The translations under genes were made by a program, and so were the position numbers. DNA of 64,000 nucleotides. Source: Methanobrevibacter millerae. GTDB lineage: Archaea > Methanobacteriota > Methanobacteria > Methanobacteriales > Methanobacteriaceae. The first letter of the stretch is position 1, and each line of letters begins with the position of its first letter. The notes beneath the pieces were generated by a model. The model saw only the letters and a program-made list of their open reading frames with translations. It was not told the DNA's origin and did no database searches. Below are positions 42,842-50,986 of this stretch, one piece after another. The stretch lies in the NCBI RefSeq assembly GCF_900103415.1, contig NZ_FMXB01000002.1, positions 17,017 to 81,016 of the forward strand, in the 5' to 3' direction.

Positions 42842-43644
42842 CTTTTCCTTTTCTTGTTCATGGCCCTGTTGAATCTTCTTGATCCCACAGCGAAAGTGTC
42901 AAAGAAAATACCTATGATTGCAACGACAACTCCAATTCCTCCGCAGAGAAGAGTGAACTCCCAATTAGGTAGCATTGAAGAGTTAGTGTTGTCAACACTG
43001 TTCTGGATATCTCCTTCAATGTTTGAAGCCACAATACCCTTTTTAAGCAATAAATCCTGTACTTCTTTTAAGGAATATGAGGATATAACCATCTTTGCAT
43101 GAATCTGCGCATAGGAGATTGGTCCGCCATAAACCAGCTTATACCAGTTTGCAAATGAGCTTAAGGCTTCGGAAGATGAATAGTTATCCAAAGCGATGTA
43201 AATCTCACCTGTGGTCTTGTTTACCGTGTAGTTTTTAAAGTGTGAATCAATGTTACCTACAGCAAACTTGAAGTATTCATACTCCCGGTCATTGAACGAC
43301 CACAGAGGTATCGTGATTCCTGTCTCTTCAAAGGATTTGAATCCGTCAATTTTAGACAAGTCGTTTTTAAGTGCATTAATGTCCGTTGATGATGACAAAT
43401 CAAGATATAACGTCTCTTCATTGCCTGGCATGAAGCTTCCCACCGAACTTGCAATTTCCGGCATATCCGAGTAAATCGGACTTAGGAAAAATGCTCCTCC
43501 GATGACTCCAATGAAAAAAGCAACAATAAGAATAAGCAGCGTCTCTTTTTTAGACATGAAAGGCTTCAGCATGGCTATAGAAAAAACAAACACCATCAAA
43601 ATAATAAATAAAACAATGTAAATAATTGTAGTTATAATTTCCAT
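42838..43644 (-). CDS. Membrane protein of unknown function (268 aa)
   Basis: Two N-terminal membrane helices (IITTIIYIVLFIILMVFVFSIAML; TLLILIVAFFIGVIGGAFFL) and one near residue 235 (FTLLCGGIGVVVAIIGIFFDTF) enclose an extracellular domain of about 160 residues with an alternating beta/alpha pattern and several N-x-S/T sites (FKNYT, LDNYSS, TNSS). The C-terminus is strongly basic (RRFNRAMNKKRKR) and cytoplasmic. No homologue comes to mind. Overlaps dph6 by 4 nt. Confidence 0.75.
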   Translation of the reverse strand: MEIITTIIYIVLFIILMVFVFSIAMLKPFMSKKETLLILIVAFFIGVIGGAFFLSPIYSDMPEIASSVGSFMPGNEETLYLDLSSSTDINALKNDLSKIDGFKSFEETGITIPLWSFNDREYEYFKFAVGNIDSHFKNYTVNKTTGEIYIALDNYSSSEALSSFANWYKLVYGGPISYAQIHAKMVISSYSLKEVQDLLLKKGIVASNIEGDIQNSVDNTNSSMLPNWEFTLLCGGIGVVVAIIGIFFDTFAVGSRRFNRAMNKKRKR

Positions 43645-43710
43645 ATACCCAACTCATTAATATAAATATATATTAAATATTTAGAGTCATGGTTAAAAAT
43701 ACTTTTGGGT

Positions 43711-44136
43711 TCAATATCGCTTGTATAACTGCATATTCTCCTCATTAATGGGCCATTCAACAATTATCCTGTTCATACCCTTATCCAAAAACAGACTTCC
43801 CGAATCAAGATTTGAATTGTAATAAATCTTCAATTGCTTATAACTACCGTCATGAAGCCTTACGGAAGCCGAAAGGTACGAATTAGCTATTTTAACGGTT
43901 AATGAGTTATCCATGTCCAGATAAAGGATCTGCTTTGATCCATGGCCTTCGCTGTAGACCTGATTTATGGCATTTGAAAGCTTAGAAAGTTCGGATTTTG
44001 CATTTAAACTGTTCGATACATCAAGCGTGTCCTGAATTGCAATTTCCGATAACGGAAGGGTAAAGGCTATCAGAAGAATCAGCGAAACCGCAAATATCAT
44101 CAGGTATTCCAGTGAAATCTGTCCTTTACTGTCCAT
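43711..44136 (-). CDS. Class III signal peptide pilin-like protein
   Basis: 141 aa. MDSKGQISLEYLMIFAVSLILLIAFTLPLSEI has the archaeal prepilin motif: KG cleavage site, then Q-I-S-L-E with Glu at +5 and a long hydrophobic helix. The extracellular part is beta-rich. It begins directly after the stop of the prepilin peptidase gene (ends 44137), so the peptidase and its substrate form one unit. In other methanogens this kind of pair makes short adhesive pili. It is unlike the two other pilin-like genes at 4.2-5.1 kb except for the signal. Confidence 0.83.
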   Translation of the reverse strand: MDSKGQISLEYLMIFAVSLILLIAFTLPLSEIAIQDTLDVSNSLNAKSELSKLSNAINQVYSEGHGSKQILYLDMDNSLTVKIANSYLSASVRLHDGSYKQLKIYYNSNLDSGSLFLDKGMNRIIVEWPINEENMQLYKRY

Positions 44137-45006
44137 TTAACTCACCAAAACAAAATTTTTTAAAATCAGCATAGACAGATCTCCGTAAAAGATTGCCACT
44201 ATCAGCCCCGCCAGAATTGCCGGGACAAACGGAAAGCCAAGCCTTATTGAAATCTGGTTTGAAATTATTTTCTGGGCGTTCATGATCTTGAGCTGGTACA
44301 TGTCCCTTTTGGTCACGCCTCCTGCAGTCAGCGTCTTGAAATAATACCTTGACTTGTCATCATCGCTTTTGAAAACCTTCAGGTTCGTGTCCTCACTGCT
44401 TTCGATAAGCTCCTTGATCTGCTCATCGTCAAAGTAATAGTTGTTCACCATCATCCCCTCCTCCAGGTCACGGATGTTGATGTGCTCGTTGAAGGTCGAA
44501 TCAATCAGGATTTTAAGGCTCTTATAGTTGAAAAAACCCTTGAAAATCTCCGTATTCTCATTGAATACGTTTTTCTTGTTGATGAGATATACCAGAAGGA
44601 ACATGAGAAATGGAAATGACACCAGAATGCTGTTAAGCATTACCGTAAATGAAAAGGGGTAGAATGACAGCAGGGGAGAAATGTTAAAGAATGAACTGTT
44701 TATGCCAGATGGTATGACTGAAGCGATTGATGCAAAGAGCTTTACGTCACCACCACCCCATACGTTTAATGTCCACATCATTAAAGTGATGAGATATGTT
44801 ACAAACCATGAAATAAACGAGAACAAAATGAATTTAATGTTACTTGTAATTAATGTCAGCATCAGGTTTGACGTGAAGCCGAATGCGATAAGCATATAGT
44901 TCAGCTCATCGGGAACATAGTTCTTTTTGATGTCAAAAACGCAAAAGGCAATGCAAAAGGTTATTGTAGTTACAATCTGAATTAAATAAATATCATCTAA
45001 AATCAT
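44137..45006 (-). CDS. A24 family prepilin peptidase (EppA/PibD-like)
   Basis: 289 aa membrane aspartyl protease. DIKKNYVPDELNYMLIA near residue 26 has the first catalytic Asp, VWGGGDVKLFASIA near residue 87 has the second in GxGD. About six membrane helices are visible. A 100-residue soluble insert around residues 155-250 (INIRDLEEGMMVNNYYFDDEQIKELIES) is larger than in PibD and fits the EppA group of methanogens. It processes class III signal peptides, including that of the pilin gene immediately downstream. Confidence 0.87.
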   Translation of the reverse strand: MILDDIYLIQIVTTITFCIAFCVFDIKKNYVPDELNYMLIAFGFTSNLMLTLITSNIKFILFSFISWFVTYLITLMMWTLNVWGGGDVKLFASIASVIPSGINSSFFNISPLLSFYPFSFTVMLNSILVSFPFLMFLLVYLINKKNVFNENTEIFKGFFNYKSLKILIDSTFNEHINIRDLEEGMMVNNYYFDDEQIKELIESSEDTNLKVFKSDDDKSRYYFKTLTAGGVTKRDMYQLKIMNAQKIISNQISIRLGFPFVPAILAGLIVAIFYGDLSMLILKNFVLVS

Positions 45007-45056
45007 GAATAAAAGTTTCTTGAAAACTAGTATATTAATTAGATAGAAATTAACTC

Positions 45057-45128
45057 GGTAATATTCAAAAAGAAGGTAATATTCAAGAAAAAAGTAAAAA
45101 TCAAAAAGAAAGTAAAAAGATTAAAGAA
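45057..45128 (-). repeat. Four degenerate 18-bp tandem repeats downstream of pyrG
   Basis: Four units in tandem: GGTAATATTCAAAAAGAA, GGTAATATTCAAGAAAAA, AGTAAAAATCAAAAAGAA and AGTAAAAAGATTAAAGAA. On the minus strand they begin 6 nt after the pyrG stop codon and give a series of TTTCTTT-type pyrimidine tracts. That could be an array of weak archaeal terminators produced by slippage. No hairpin is present. Confidence 0.55.
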
Positions 45129-45133
45129 AGAAG

Positions 45134-46750
45134 TTAATTTTTAGAATACTCGTTAATGGCTTCTAAAAATGACTTGAATAAAGGATGTGGCCTGTTAGGT
45201 CTTGACTTGAATTCAGGGTGGAACTGACATCCTATAGCCCAAGGATGGTTCGGGAATTCCACGATTTCAACGAGGAAATCATCTGGACTTGTACCTGAAA
45301 TGATTAAACCTTTATCCTGCAATTCTTTTCTGTAATCGTTATTGAACTCATATCTGTGTCTGTGACGCTCTTCGATGTCGGTTTCACCATAGGCCTCAAA
45401 CGTTTTAGTTCCTTCAACAATCTTACAGTCATAGGAACCTAAACGCATGGTACCGCCCATGTTCTTGATTTTCTTCTGCTCTTCCATCATGTCAATGACG
45501 GGATGTGTGAGATTATCATCGAACTCGGAACTGTTGGCGTCGGCGTATCCGTTGCGCCTTGCAAACTGGGTAACCATTGACTGCATACCCAGACAGATTC
45601 CGAAAAGGGGAACGTTATTTTGAATTGCGTATTCGACTGCGTCCAGTTTTCCTTCAAATCCACGTTCTCCGAATCCTCCTGGAATGAGAATGCCGTCGAA
45701 GTTTGCCATTGCATCAGCGTCCAGTTCATCAACGTCTGAGCTTAAATATTCGATATTCGCCTTGACGCCTATGCTGGCTGCTGCGTGCTGGAGAGATTCA
45801 CGTATGCTGATATAGGCATCTTCTAGCTCAACGTATTTTCCGACAATACCTATCGTTACGCTTGGACTGTCAATTTTCAGAGAATCGACGATGCGAGCCC
45901 AATCGTCCAGTTTGGAAGAATCCGCTTCGATGTCAAGGCCGATTCTGTTGACGATTAGCTGGCCGATTTTCTTTTCTTCCAAAACAAGAGGAACTTCATA
46001 GATTGAACCTGCATCCGGAGTATTAACGACAGCGTCAACGTCCACGTCACAGAAGTGAGCCACCTTGCCCAAAAGGGCGTCGTCGATGTGGACCTGTGAC
46101 CTGCAGACGATTACGTCCGGATTGATACCCATACTTCTCAGTTCCTTGGTTGAGTGCTGGGTAGGCTTTGTCTTGAACTCGCCTGCGGCGTTAAGGTACG
46201 GAATGAAAGTAACGTGAACAAACATCACGTTTTTAGAGCCTTCCTCGTTACGCAATTGCCTTAAGGCCTCTAAAAACGGCTGGCTTTCAATGTCCCCAAC
46301 GGTACCGCCAAGTTCAATCAATACAACGTCATAATCCTTTTTCTCGGAAGTTTCCCTTATCATTTCCTTGATTCGGTTAGTGATGTGAGGAATGACCTGC
46401 ACGCATTCGCCCAGGTATCCGCCTTCCCTTTCCTTTTTGATAACAGATTCATAAACTTTACCAGTAGTTATATTGGCAAAACCTTCCAGTTCAACGTCTA
46501 AAAATCTCTCATAATGGCCTAAATCCAAATCGGTTTCCATACCGTCATGAGTTACGAAAACCTCACCGTGCTGATAAGGATTGAGAGTTCCTGAATCCCA
46601 GTTCAGATACGGGTCGATTTTAATGGCTGAGACTTTCAAACCGTAGGATCTTAAAATCCTACCCATTGAAGCTGAAGTAATTCCTTTACCAATAGAACTT
46701 ACAACTCCTCCAGTAATAATAATATATTTTGTCAGAAAAATCCTCTCCAT
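45134..46750 (-). CDS. pyrG: CTP synthase
   Basis: 538 aa with the two standard domains. The synthase domain starts [26 protein letters not shown] (P-loop) and contains [16 protein letters not shown] and [12 protein letters not shown]. The glutaminase domain has [12 protein letters not shown] near residue 355 and GICLGMQSM near 382 with the catalytic Cys, and the C-terminal [10 protein letters not shown] with the His-Glu pair. It amidates UTP to CTP with glutamine. Start is the ATG at 46750; the family norm would begin a few residues later, but only a CTG is available there. Confidence 0.97.
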   Translation of the reverse strand: MERIFLTKYIIITGGVVSSIGKGITSASMGRILRSYGLKVSAIKIDPYLNWDSGTLNPYQHGEVFVTHDGMETDLDLGHYERFLDVELEGFANITTGKVYESVIKKEREGGYLGECVQVIPHITNRIKEMIRETSEKKDYDVVLIELGGTVGDIESQPFLEALRQLRNEEGSKNVMFVHVTFIPYLNAAGEFKTKPTQHSTKELRSMGINPDVIVCRSQVHIDDALLGKVAHFCDVDVDAVVNTPDAGSIYEVPLVLEEKKIGQLIVNRIGLDIEADSSKLDDWARIVDSLKIDSPSVTIGIVGKYVELEDAYISIRESLQHAAASIGVKANIEYLSSDVDELDADAMANFDGILIPGGFGERGFEGKLDAVEYAIQNNVPLFGICLGMQSMVTQFARRNGYADANSSEFDDNLTHPVIDMMEEQKKIKNMGGTMRLGSYDCKIVEGTKTFEAYGETDIEERHRHRYEFNNDYRKELQDKGLIISGTSPDDFLVEIVEFPNHPWAIGCQFHPEFKSRPNRPHPLFKSFLEAINEYSKN

Positions 46751-46861
46751 AGTAAAATATTATATTATTCTTTTAGTCTTTTATGATATATAAAATTAAA
46801 TAGAAAGTAATTATAACATGAAAAATTAAAATATTAACATATAAAAAATGGGGGTACTCTT

Positions 46862-48832
46862 TTGAAAAAGATATATCTGCTGACTCTGCTGTTAATTCTG
46901 ATTTTTTCAATAAGCGCTGTTAGCGCAGACGAATTGAATGATACCCTAACTAACGACAATGATTCAGGCATTGAAGTGGAAACAGATGACAACAGCACGA
47001 TTATCGGCAATGATTTAGTGAAATACTATAAGAACGATTCTCAATATGAAGTTCAGGTTTTCGATGAAAACCATACAAAACTGAACAATACGCAAGTTGA
47101 ATTTACGATTAATGGAAATAGCTACATAAGAAACGTAAGCGACGGAATAGCCCGGATGAACATTAACCTGAATCCCGGCGAATACCAGATTACTGCCAAA
47201 AGCTGCTATGACAATGCCACAGTTACAAACAACATCACGGTATTGGCTACCATTATCTCTTCAGATTTAACCAAATACTTCAAGAACGCTTCACAATACC
47301 ATGCTACGCTTTTAAACGGCACGGGAAGTCCTGAAGCAAATGTCCCTGTAGCAATCAACATCAATGGGGTCAAATATAAACGCACAAGCGACAAGAACGG
47401 AACGGTTAACTTCAACATTAACCTGAATCCTGGCGAATACGTGCTGACCCTGGAGCGTGAAGACACCGGCCTCAAGGCATCAAATAAGGTTACTGTTTTA
47501 AATACGCTTTTCTGTGAAGATGTGGTGAAATACTACAAAAACGCAACCCAGTTCAAGGCAACGCTGCTTGACAGCGAGGGAAATCCTCAAGCCAATGCCG
47601 GCGTGACCATTAACATTAATGGAGTTAAATATAAACGCACAAGCGATAAGAACGGAACAGTTAAGTTCAACATAAATCTGGATCCTGGAAAATACGTGCT
47701 GACCGCCCAGCGTGACGATAACAGCCTTATGATGTCATCCGACGTTACTGTTTTAAATACGCTTTTCTGTAACGATTTAGTCAAATACTTCAGGAACGGC
47801 TCCCAAGTCAATGTAAAGGTATTGGATGACAAAGGAAAGCCACTGGCAAACACAATGATTTCATTCAACATCAACGGAATCTTTTACAACCGCCAGACCA
47901 ACGCTGACGGAATAGCTACTCTTGCAATCAACCTGCAGCCTGGAGACTACAGATTAACTGCCGAAAGGCTTGACAACCATCTCAAGAAATCATCAAATAT
48001 TAAGGTATTGCCTAAACTGACTGGAAGGGACGTCAATACCTGTACTGAAGGCAAGGCTTATCCTGTAACGCTGGTCAATGACGTTGGACAGCCTGACGCT
48101 GGAAAAACAATTACCGCAAACATCAACGGCCAGACATTCTATGCAACTACGAATTCACAGGGAGTAGCTACTTTTCAATTGTCATTCCTTACAAAAGGAT
48201 ACTACACGATTACCGCAAGCTATGACGGCAGCACCATTTCCAATAAGCTGCTGGTTGAAAAGGGAACTCTTCAAGTCATCAGAAACGTTGGAAACCCTAA
48301 CGCCAAGAAAATAGCTTATGTGGTTGGAGTTCACCCGCTGGAACACAGAACCCACGAAACGCTGCTTAAGATATTGCCTACAATTCCTGGTCTGAACTAC
48401 TGCTATGACATCTACGTAATTACAGTAACCGAAGATATCGGCTATTACGGTGACGGCGCATCAGACAACAGTCCTGGAAGACAGAACGGACAATACATAG
48501 CACGTAACTACGTATATCCTCAAATCGTTAACGGAGGATATTCACTTGCAATCGACGTTCACTCAAATACAGGATATGGAGTTCCTGCATTCGTATTCTC
48601 TCCGGTTACAGGCGGAGCTGGAGAAAAAATCGCAAGAAACGTTGCAAGCAGGTGTCCAAACGTAAACTATTACCAGATAAGTACAACGTCAAGCGGACCG
48701 TCCCTGACCATTCCTTTAAACCAACATGGGGTTCCTGCATTCTACTACGAGGAATACAGCCATGAACCGCAGGGAAGCATGGACGCTCACATGAGACAGC
48801 TCCTTTATGCTGTGGACGGATTGAAACTTTAG
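46862..48832 (+). CDS. Secreted protein with five Ig-like repeats and a C-terminal M14-like metallopeptidase domain
   Basis: 656 aa from a TTG start (preceded by GGGGG). A signal peptide (KKIYLLTLLLILIFSISAVSA) is followed by five repeats of about 80 residues (near 48-465), each with D-x-x-K-Y-[YF]-x-N-x-[ST]-Q and I-N-G-x-x-Y-x-R and N-I-N-L-x-P-G-x-Y. Residues 468-656 form another domain: GVHPLEHRTHE has H491-x-x-E494, DVHSN has H567 and YYEEYS has Glu 630/631. That is the His-Glu...His plus catalytic Glu layout of M14/AstE-type zinc hydrolases. Pseudomurein is an attractive target. The next gene is a paralogue of this domain. Function is inference. Confidence 0.8.
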   Translation: MKKIYLLTLLLILIFSISAVSADELNDTLTNDNDSGIEVETDDNSTIIGNDLVKYYKNDSQYEVQVFDENHTKLNNTQVEFTINGNSYIRNVSDGIARMNINLNPGEYQITAKSCYDNATVTNNITVLATIISSDLTKYFKNASQYHATLLNGTGSPEANVPVAININGVKYKRTSDKNGTVNFNINLNPGEYVLTLEREDTGLKASNKVTVLNTLFCEDVVKYYKNATQFKATLLDSEGNPQANAGVTININGVKYKRTSDKNGTVKFNINLDPGKYVLTAQRDDNSLMMSSDVTVLNTLFCNDLVKYFRNGSQVNVKVLDDKGKPLANTMISFNINGIFYNRQTNADGIATLAINLQPGDYRLTAERLDNHLKKSSNIKVLPKLTGRDVNTCTEGKAYPVTLVNDVGQPDAGKTITANINGQTFYATTNSQGVATFQLSFLTKGYYTITASYDGSTISNKLLVEKGTLQVIRNVGNPNAKKIAYVVGVHPLEHRTHETLLKILPTIPGLNYCYDIYVITVTEDIGYYGDGASDNSPGRQNGQYIARNYVYPQIVNGGYSLAIDVHSNTGYGVPAFVFSPVTGGAGEKIARNVASRCPNVNYYQISTTSSGPSLTIPLNQHGVPAFYYEEYSHEPQGSMDAHMRQLLYAVDGLKL

Positions 48833-48870
48833 GTAAGATAATTCAACTTATCTTACATTTTATTTTTTTT
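48833..48870 (+). terminator. Hairpin plus T-tract between the two metallopeptidase paralogues
   Basis: GTAAGATAA (48833-48841) and TTATCTTAC (48848-48856) pair perfectly over 9 bp around the loop TTCAAC, followed by ATTTTATTTTTTTT. It sits 1 nt after the first stop codon, and 16 nt before the ATG of the second gene, so it could limit read-through into it. Confidence 0.7.
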
Positions 48871-48885
48871 ATAGGAGCATTAAAA

Positions 48886-49617
48886 ATGAAGAAAATTCTC
48901 ATATTATTACTGATTATCGTGATTTTAGCCGGAGGAATAGCTTTTGTATTCAATCAGAGTTTAATGTCAGGCAATAATCCAATTGAATCTGTAAACAGTG
49001 CTTCAGCAGTCAGAGAGGTTATTGCAAACAGTTCAGATGATCCGGGAAGCGTTGAAGTAATAAGAAACGTTGGAAATCCCAACGGCGAAAAGATAGCTTA
49101 CGTTGTCGGGCTTCACCCTCTGGAACATGAAACCCACGAAACACTGGTAAAACTTCTTCCAACCCTTGACAATCTTAATTACTGTTATGACATCTATATA
49201 ATTAACGTGACAGAAGATGTAGGTTATTACGGTGACGGCGCATCAGACAACAGCCAGGGAAGGCAGAACGGACAGAATCTGGCATACAAATACGTATATC
49301 CGCAAATCGTAAAGGGCGGATACAAGCTGGCAGTTGACGTTCACTCAAACGTCGGAGCATATCCATACAAGACATTCGTGTTCAGTCCGGTCAATGAATG
49401 CCCTGGCGAAAAGTATGGAAGTGAGGTTGCAGGCAAATGTGAAAACATTTCCTATTATTCACCTGAATCAACAACAAGCGGACCTTACCTGACCGTACCG
49501 TTAAATGAGAATGGGGTTCCGGCATTTTACTTTGAGGAATACAGTTTTGCATCACAAAACGAGAAGGATTCCCATATGCTGGAGCTTATCCGTGCAATCG
49601 ACAGTCTAAAGTTTTAG
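48886..49617 (+). CDS. Membrane-anchored M14-like metallopeptidase domain protein (paralogue without repeats)
   Basis: 243 aa. An N-terminal helix (KKILILLLIIVILAGGIAFVF) anchors or exports it, a 30-residue linker follows, and the rest is the same domain as in the preceding gene: GLHPLEHETHETL (HxxE), YGDGASDNSQGRQNGQ, VDVHSNVG (His) and FYFEEYS (Glu). Identity to the upstream domain is high, so it is a tandem duplication that lost or never had Ig repeats. It may act close to the membrane while the larger one reaches the wall. GGAGC precedes the ATG. It overlaps the convergent esterase by 12 nt. Confidence 0.8.
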   Translation: MKKILILLLIIVILAGGIAFVFNQSLMSGNNPIESVNSASAVREVIANSSDDPGSVEVIRNVGNPNGEKIAYVVGLHPLEHETHETLVKLLPTLDNLNYCYDIYIINVTEDVGYYGDGASDNSQGRQNGQNLAYKYVYPQIVKGGYKLAVDVHSNVGAYPYKTFVFSPVNECPGEKYGSEVAGKCENISYYSPESTTSGPYLTVPLNENGVPAFYFEEYSFASQNEKDSHMLELIRAIDSLKF

Positions 49618-50385
49618 GGTCTTGATGAATTCCTTTACGAATTCATCACAGAATTCCCATGTATGCTCGCCTTCAGCCCCAACGAAGGTGGCATCAATAT
49701 CCCTTGATTTAAGGAACCTGTAAAAATCAGCATTTTTTTCAAAGAGAAAATCGTCTAGTCCGCAGTACATGAATATTTCAGGGACGTTTTCGCAGTTTTC
49801 AGCCAGCCATTTCGGATCCTTGTCGGATTCTGCTACATTATCCAAATCACCGAAAACTGATTCATAAAAGTCTTTTGAGTATAAAACGTTTGTATTATCG
49901 CCGTAATTGACTATATCGTCGGTTATTAATGCAGCTGAAATCATTCCTATTTTTGAGAAGTTGTCGCAGTACTTCAATCCGTTTCTGATGGCACCGTATC
50001 CTCCCATTGAAAATCCTGCAATATAGGTATCTTCACGCTTATCTGAAAGAGGGAAAATGCCTCGCGTAATGTCAAGAAGTTCCTGGCCTACATATTCACC
50101 GAAGAGCCTGTGTGATTTTACATCATCAAGATAGAAGCTGTTTTCGCCGCATGGAATTACAATGGCTATTCCATTATCTTCAGCGAATTTCTGAACCGAA
50201 GTATTTGCCAAAAAGATGTCATCGCTTCCATATAAACCATGAAGCAGATACAGTGTCTTATAAGGCTTTTCAACGATTTCTTCAGTATCATTTAAAAAAT
50301 GAATGTTGTCCGCCGGGAGAATAACGCTTATTGACGTTCTTCTCTGAAGGCTTTTGCATTTGATGTCTCCCCTAAAAAGAACCAT
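49606..50385 (-). CDS. Alpha/beta hydrolase (esterase D / tributyrin-esterase-like)
   Basis: About 259 aa. LYLLHGLYGSDDIF near residue 45 is the oxyanion-hole loop, YIAGFSMGGYGAIRNGL near residue 120 has the nucleophile elbow G-F-S-M-G-G, FMYCGLDDFLFEKN near 207 the catalytic Asp and GEHTWEFCDEFV near 237 the His. This matches the esterase family of EstA/FrsA-like acyl hydrolases. The ATG at 50385 has GAGGTG upstream. The substrate is unknown. Converges on the 243-aa peptidase paralogue with a 12-nt overlap. Confidence 0.87.
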   Translation of the reverse strand: MVLFRGDIKCKSLQRRTSISVILPADNIHFLNDTEEIVEKPYKTLYLLHGLYGSDDIFLANTSVQKFAEDNGIAIVIPCGENSFYLDDVKSHRLFGEYVGQELLDITRGIFPLSDKREDTYIAGFSMGGYGAIRNGLKYCDNFSKIGMISAALITDDIVNYGDNTNVLYSKDFYESVFGDLDNVAESDKDPKWLAENCENVPEIFMYCGLDDFLFEKNADFYRFLKSRDIDATFVGAEGEHTWEFCDEFVKEFIKTLKL

Positions 50386-50395
50386 TATTAACACC

Positions 50396-50803
50396 TCATG
50401 TCCACAAATCGGTTATAAACATAGGACTTGCGTCGTCCGCCTTTTCAAATCCGCAGTTTTCATAAAACTCCACTTCATCATTGTATGCTACGATAACTAT
50501 GCGAAGATAATCCTTATAAATGTCTTTTACCTTTAAAACCAGTTCATGTCCTATTCCCTTTGACTGGTATTCCGGCTTTACAAGCAGGTAATGGATGTAT
50601 GCAGTCATTATTCCGTCATCCATCGCTGATATTAACCCTACCAGTTCATCTCCGTTCCATGCGGAAATTACCGTTTCGAAGTTTTTCATTGCAACGACTA
50701 GCTTTTCGGGAAAGTGTCCTGAAGACCACCCTACAGATAAAAAAAGATCTTTTAAATCATCACTTTTAAAGTCATGAAAGTCCTTATAAACGATTTCACC
50801 CAT
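50396..50803 (-). CDS. GNAT family N-acetyltransferase
   Basis: 135 aa. IHYLLVKPEYQSKGIGHELVLKV near residue 70 contains the acetyl-CoA-binding R/Q-x-x-G-x-G/A motif (here QSKGIG), and VEFYENCGFEKADD near 108 is the usual terminal block. The first part (VAMKNFETVISAWNGDELVGLIS) is typical. The acetyl acceptor cannot be told. It follows the 54-aa coiled-coil gene and precedes the esterase gene on the same strand. Confidence 0.9.
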   Translation of the reverse strand: MGEIVYKDFHDFKSDDLKDLFLSVGWSSGHFPEKLVVAMKNFETVISAWNGDELVGLISAMDDGIMTAYIHYLLVKPEYQSKGIGHELVLKVKDIYKDYLRIVIVAYNDEVEFYENCGFEKADDASPMFITDLWT

Positions 50804-50812
50804 GATATCGCC

Positions 50813-50977
50813 TTATTCATTAAGCAACTTTTCCAGTTTTTCGTTCAATTCGTTTAATTTTTTGTCCATGATTACCTGATTTTTCATTATCTGGTTCTGA
50901 TTTCTGATTATAGAACCCTGATTTTTCACTATAGTTTCAAAATTTTGGTTTATTGCCTCAGCATTTTCTTCAAACAT
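50813..50977 (-). CDS. 54-aa coiled-coil peptide
   Basis: A small gene between the MATE transporter and GNAT genes. It encodes MFEENAEAINQNFETIVKNQ, then GSIIRNQNQIMKNQ and VIMDKKLNELNEKLEKLLNE. The hydrophobic residues fall at a/d positions of a continuous heptad pattern, with repeated N-Q pairs, so a short parallel coiled coil is expected. GGTG is suitably placed before the ATG at 50977, and its ends fit tightly in the operon (9 nt upstream, 9 nt downstream), which argues for real translation. Function is unknown. Confidence 0.6.
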   Translation of the reverse strand: MFEENAEAINQNFETIVKNQGSIIRNQNQIMKNQVIMDKKLNELNEKLEKLLNE

Positions 50978-50986
50978 TTTTTCACC

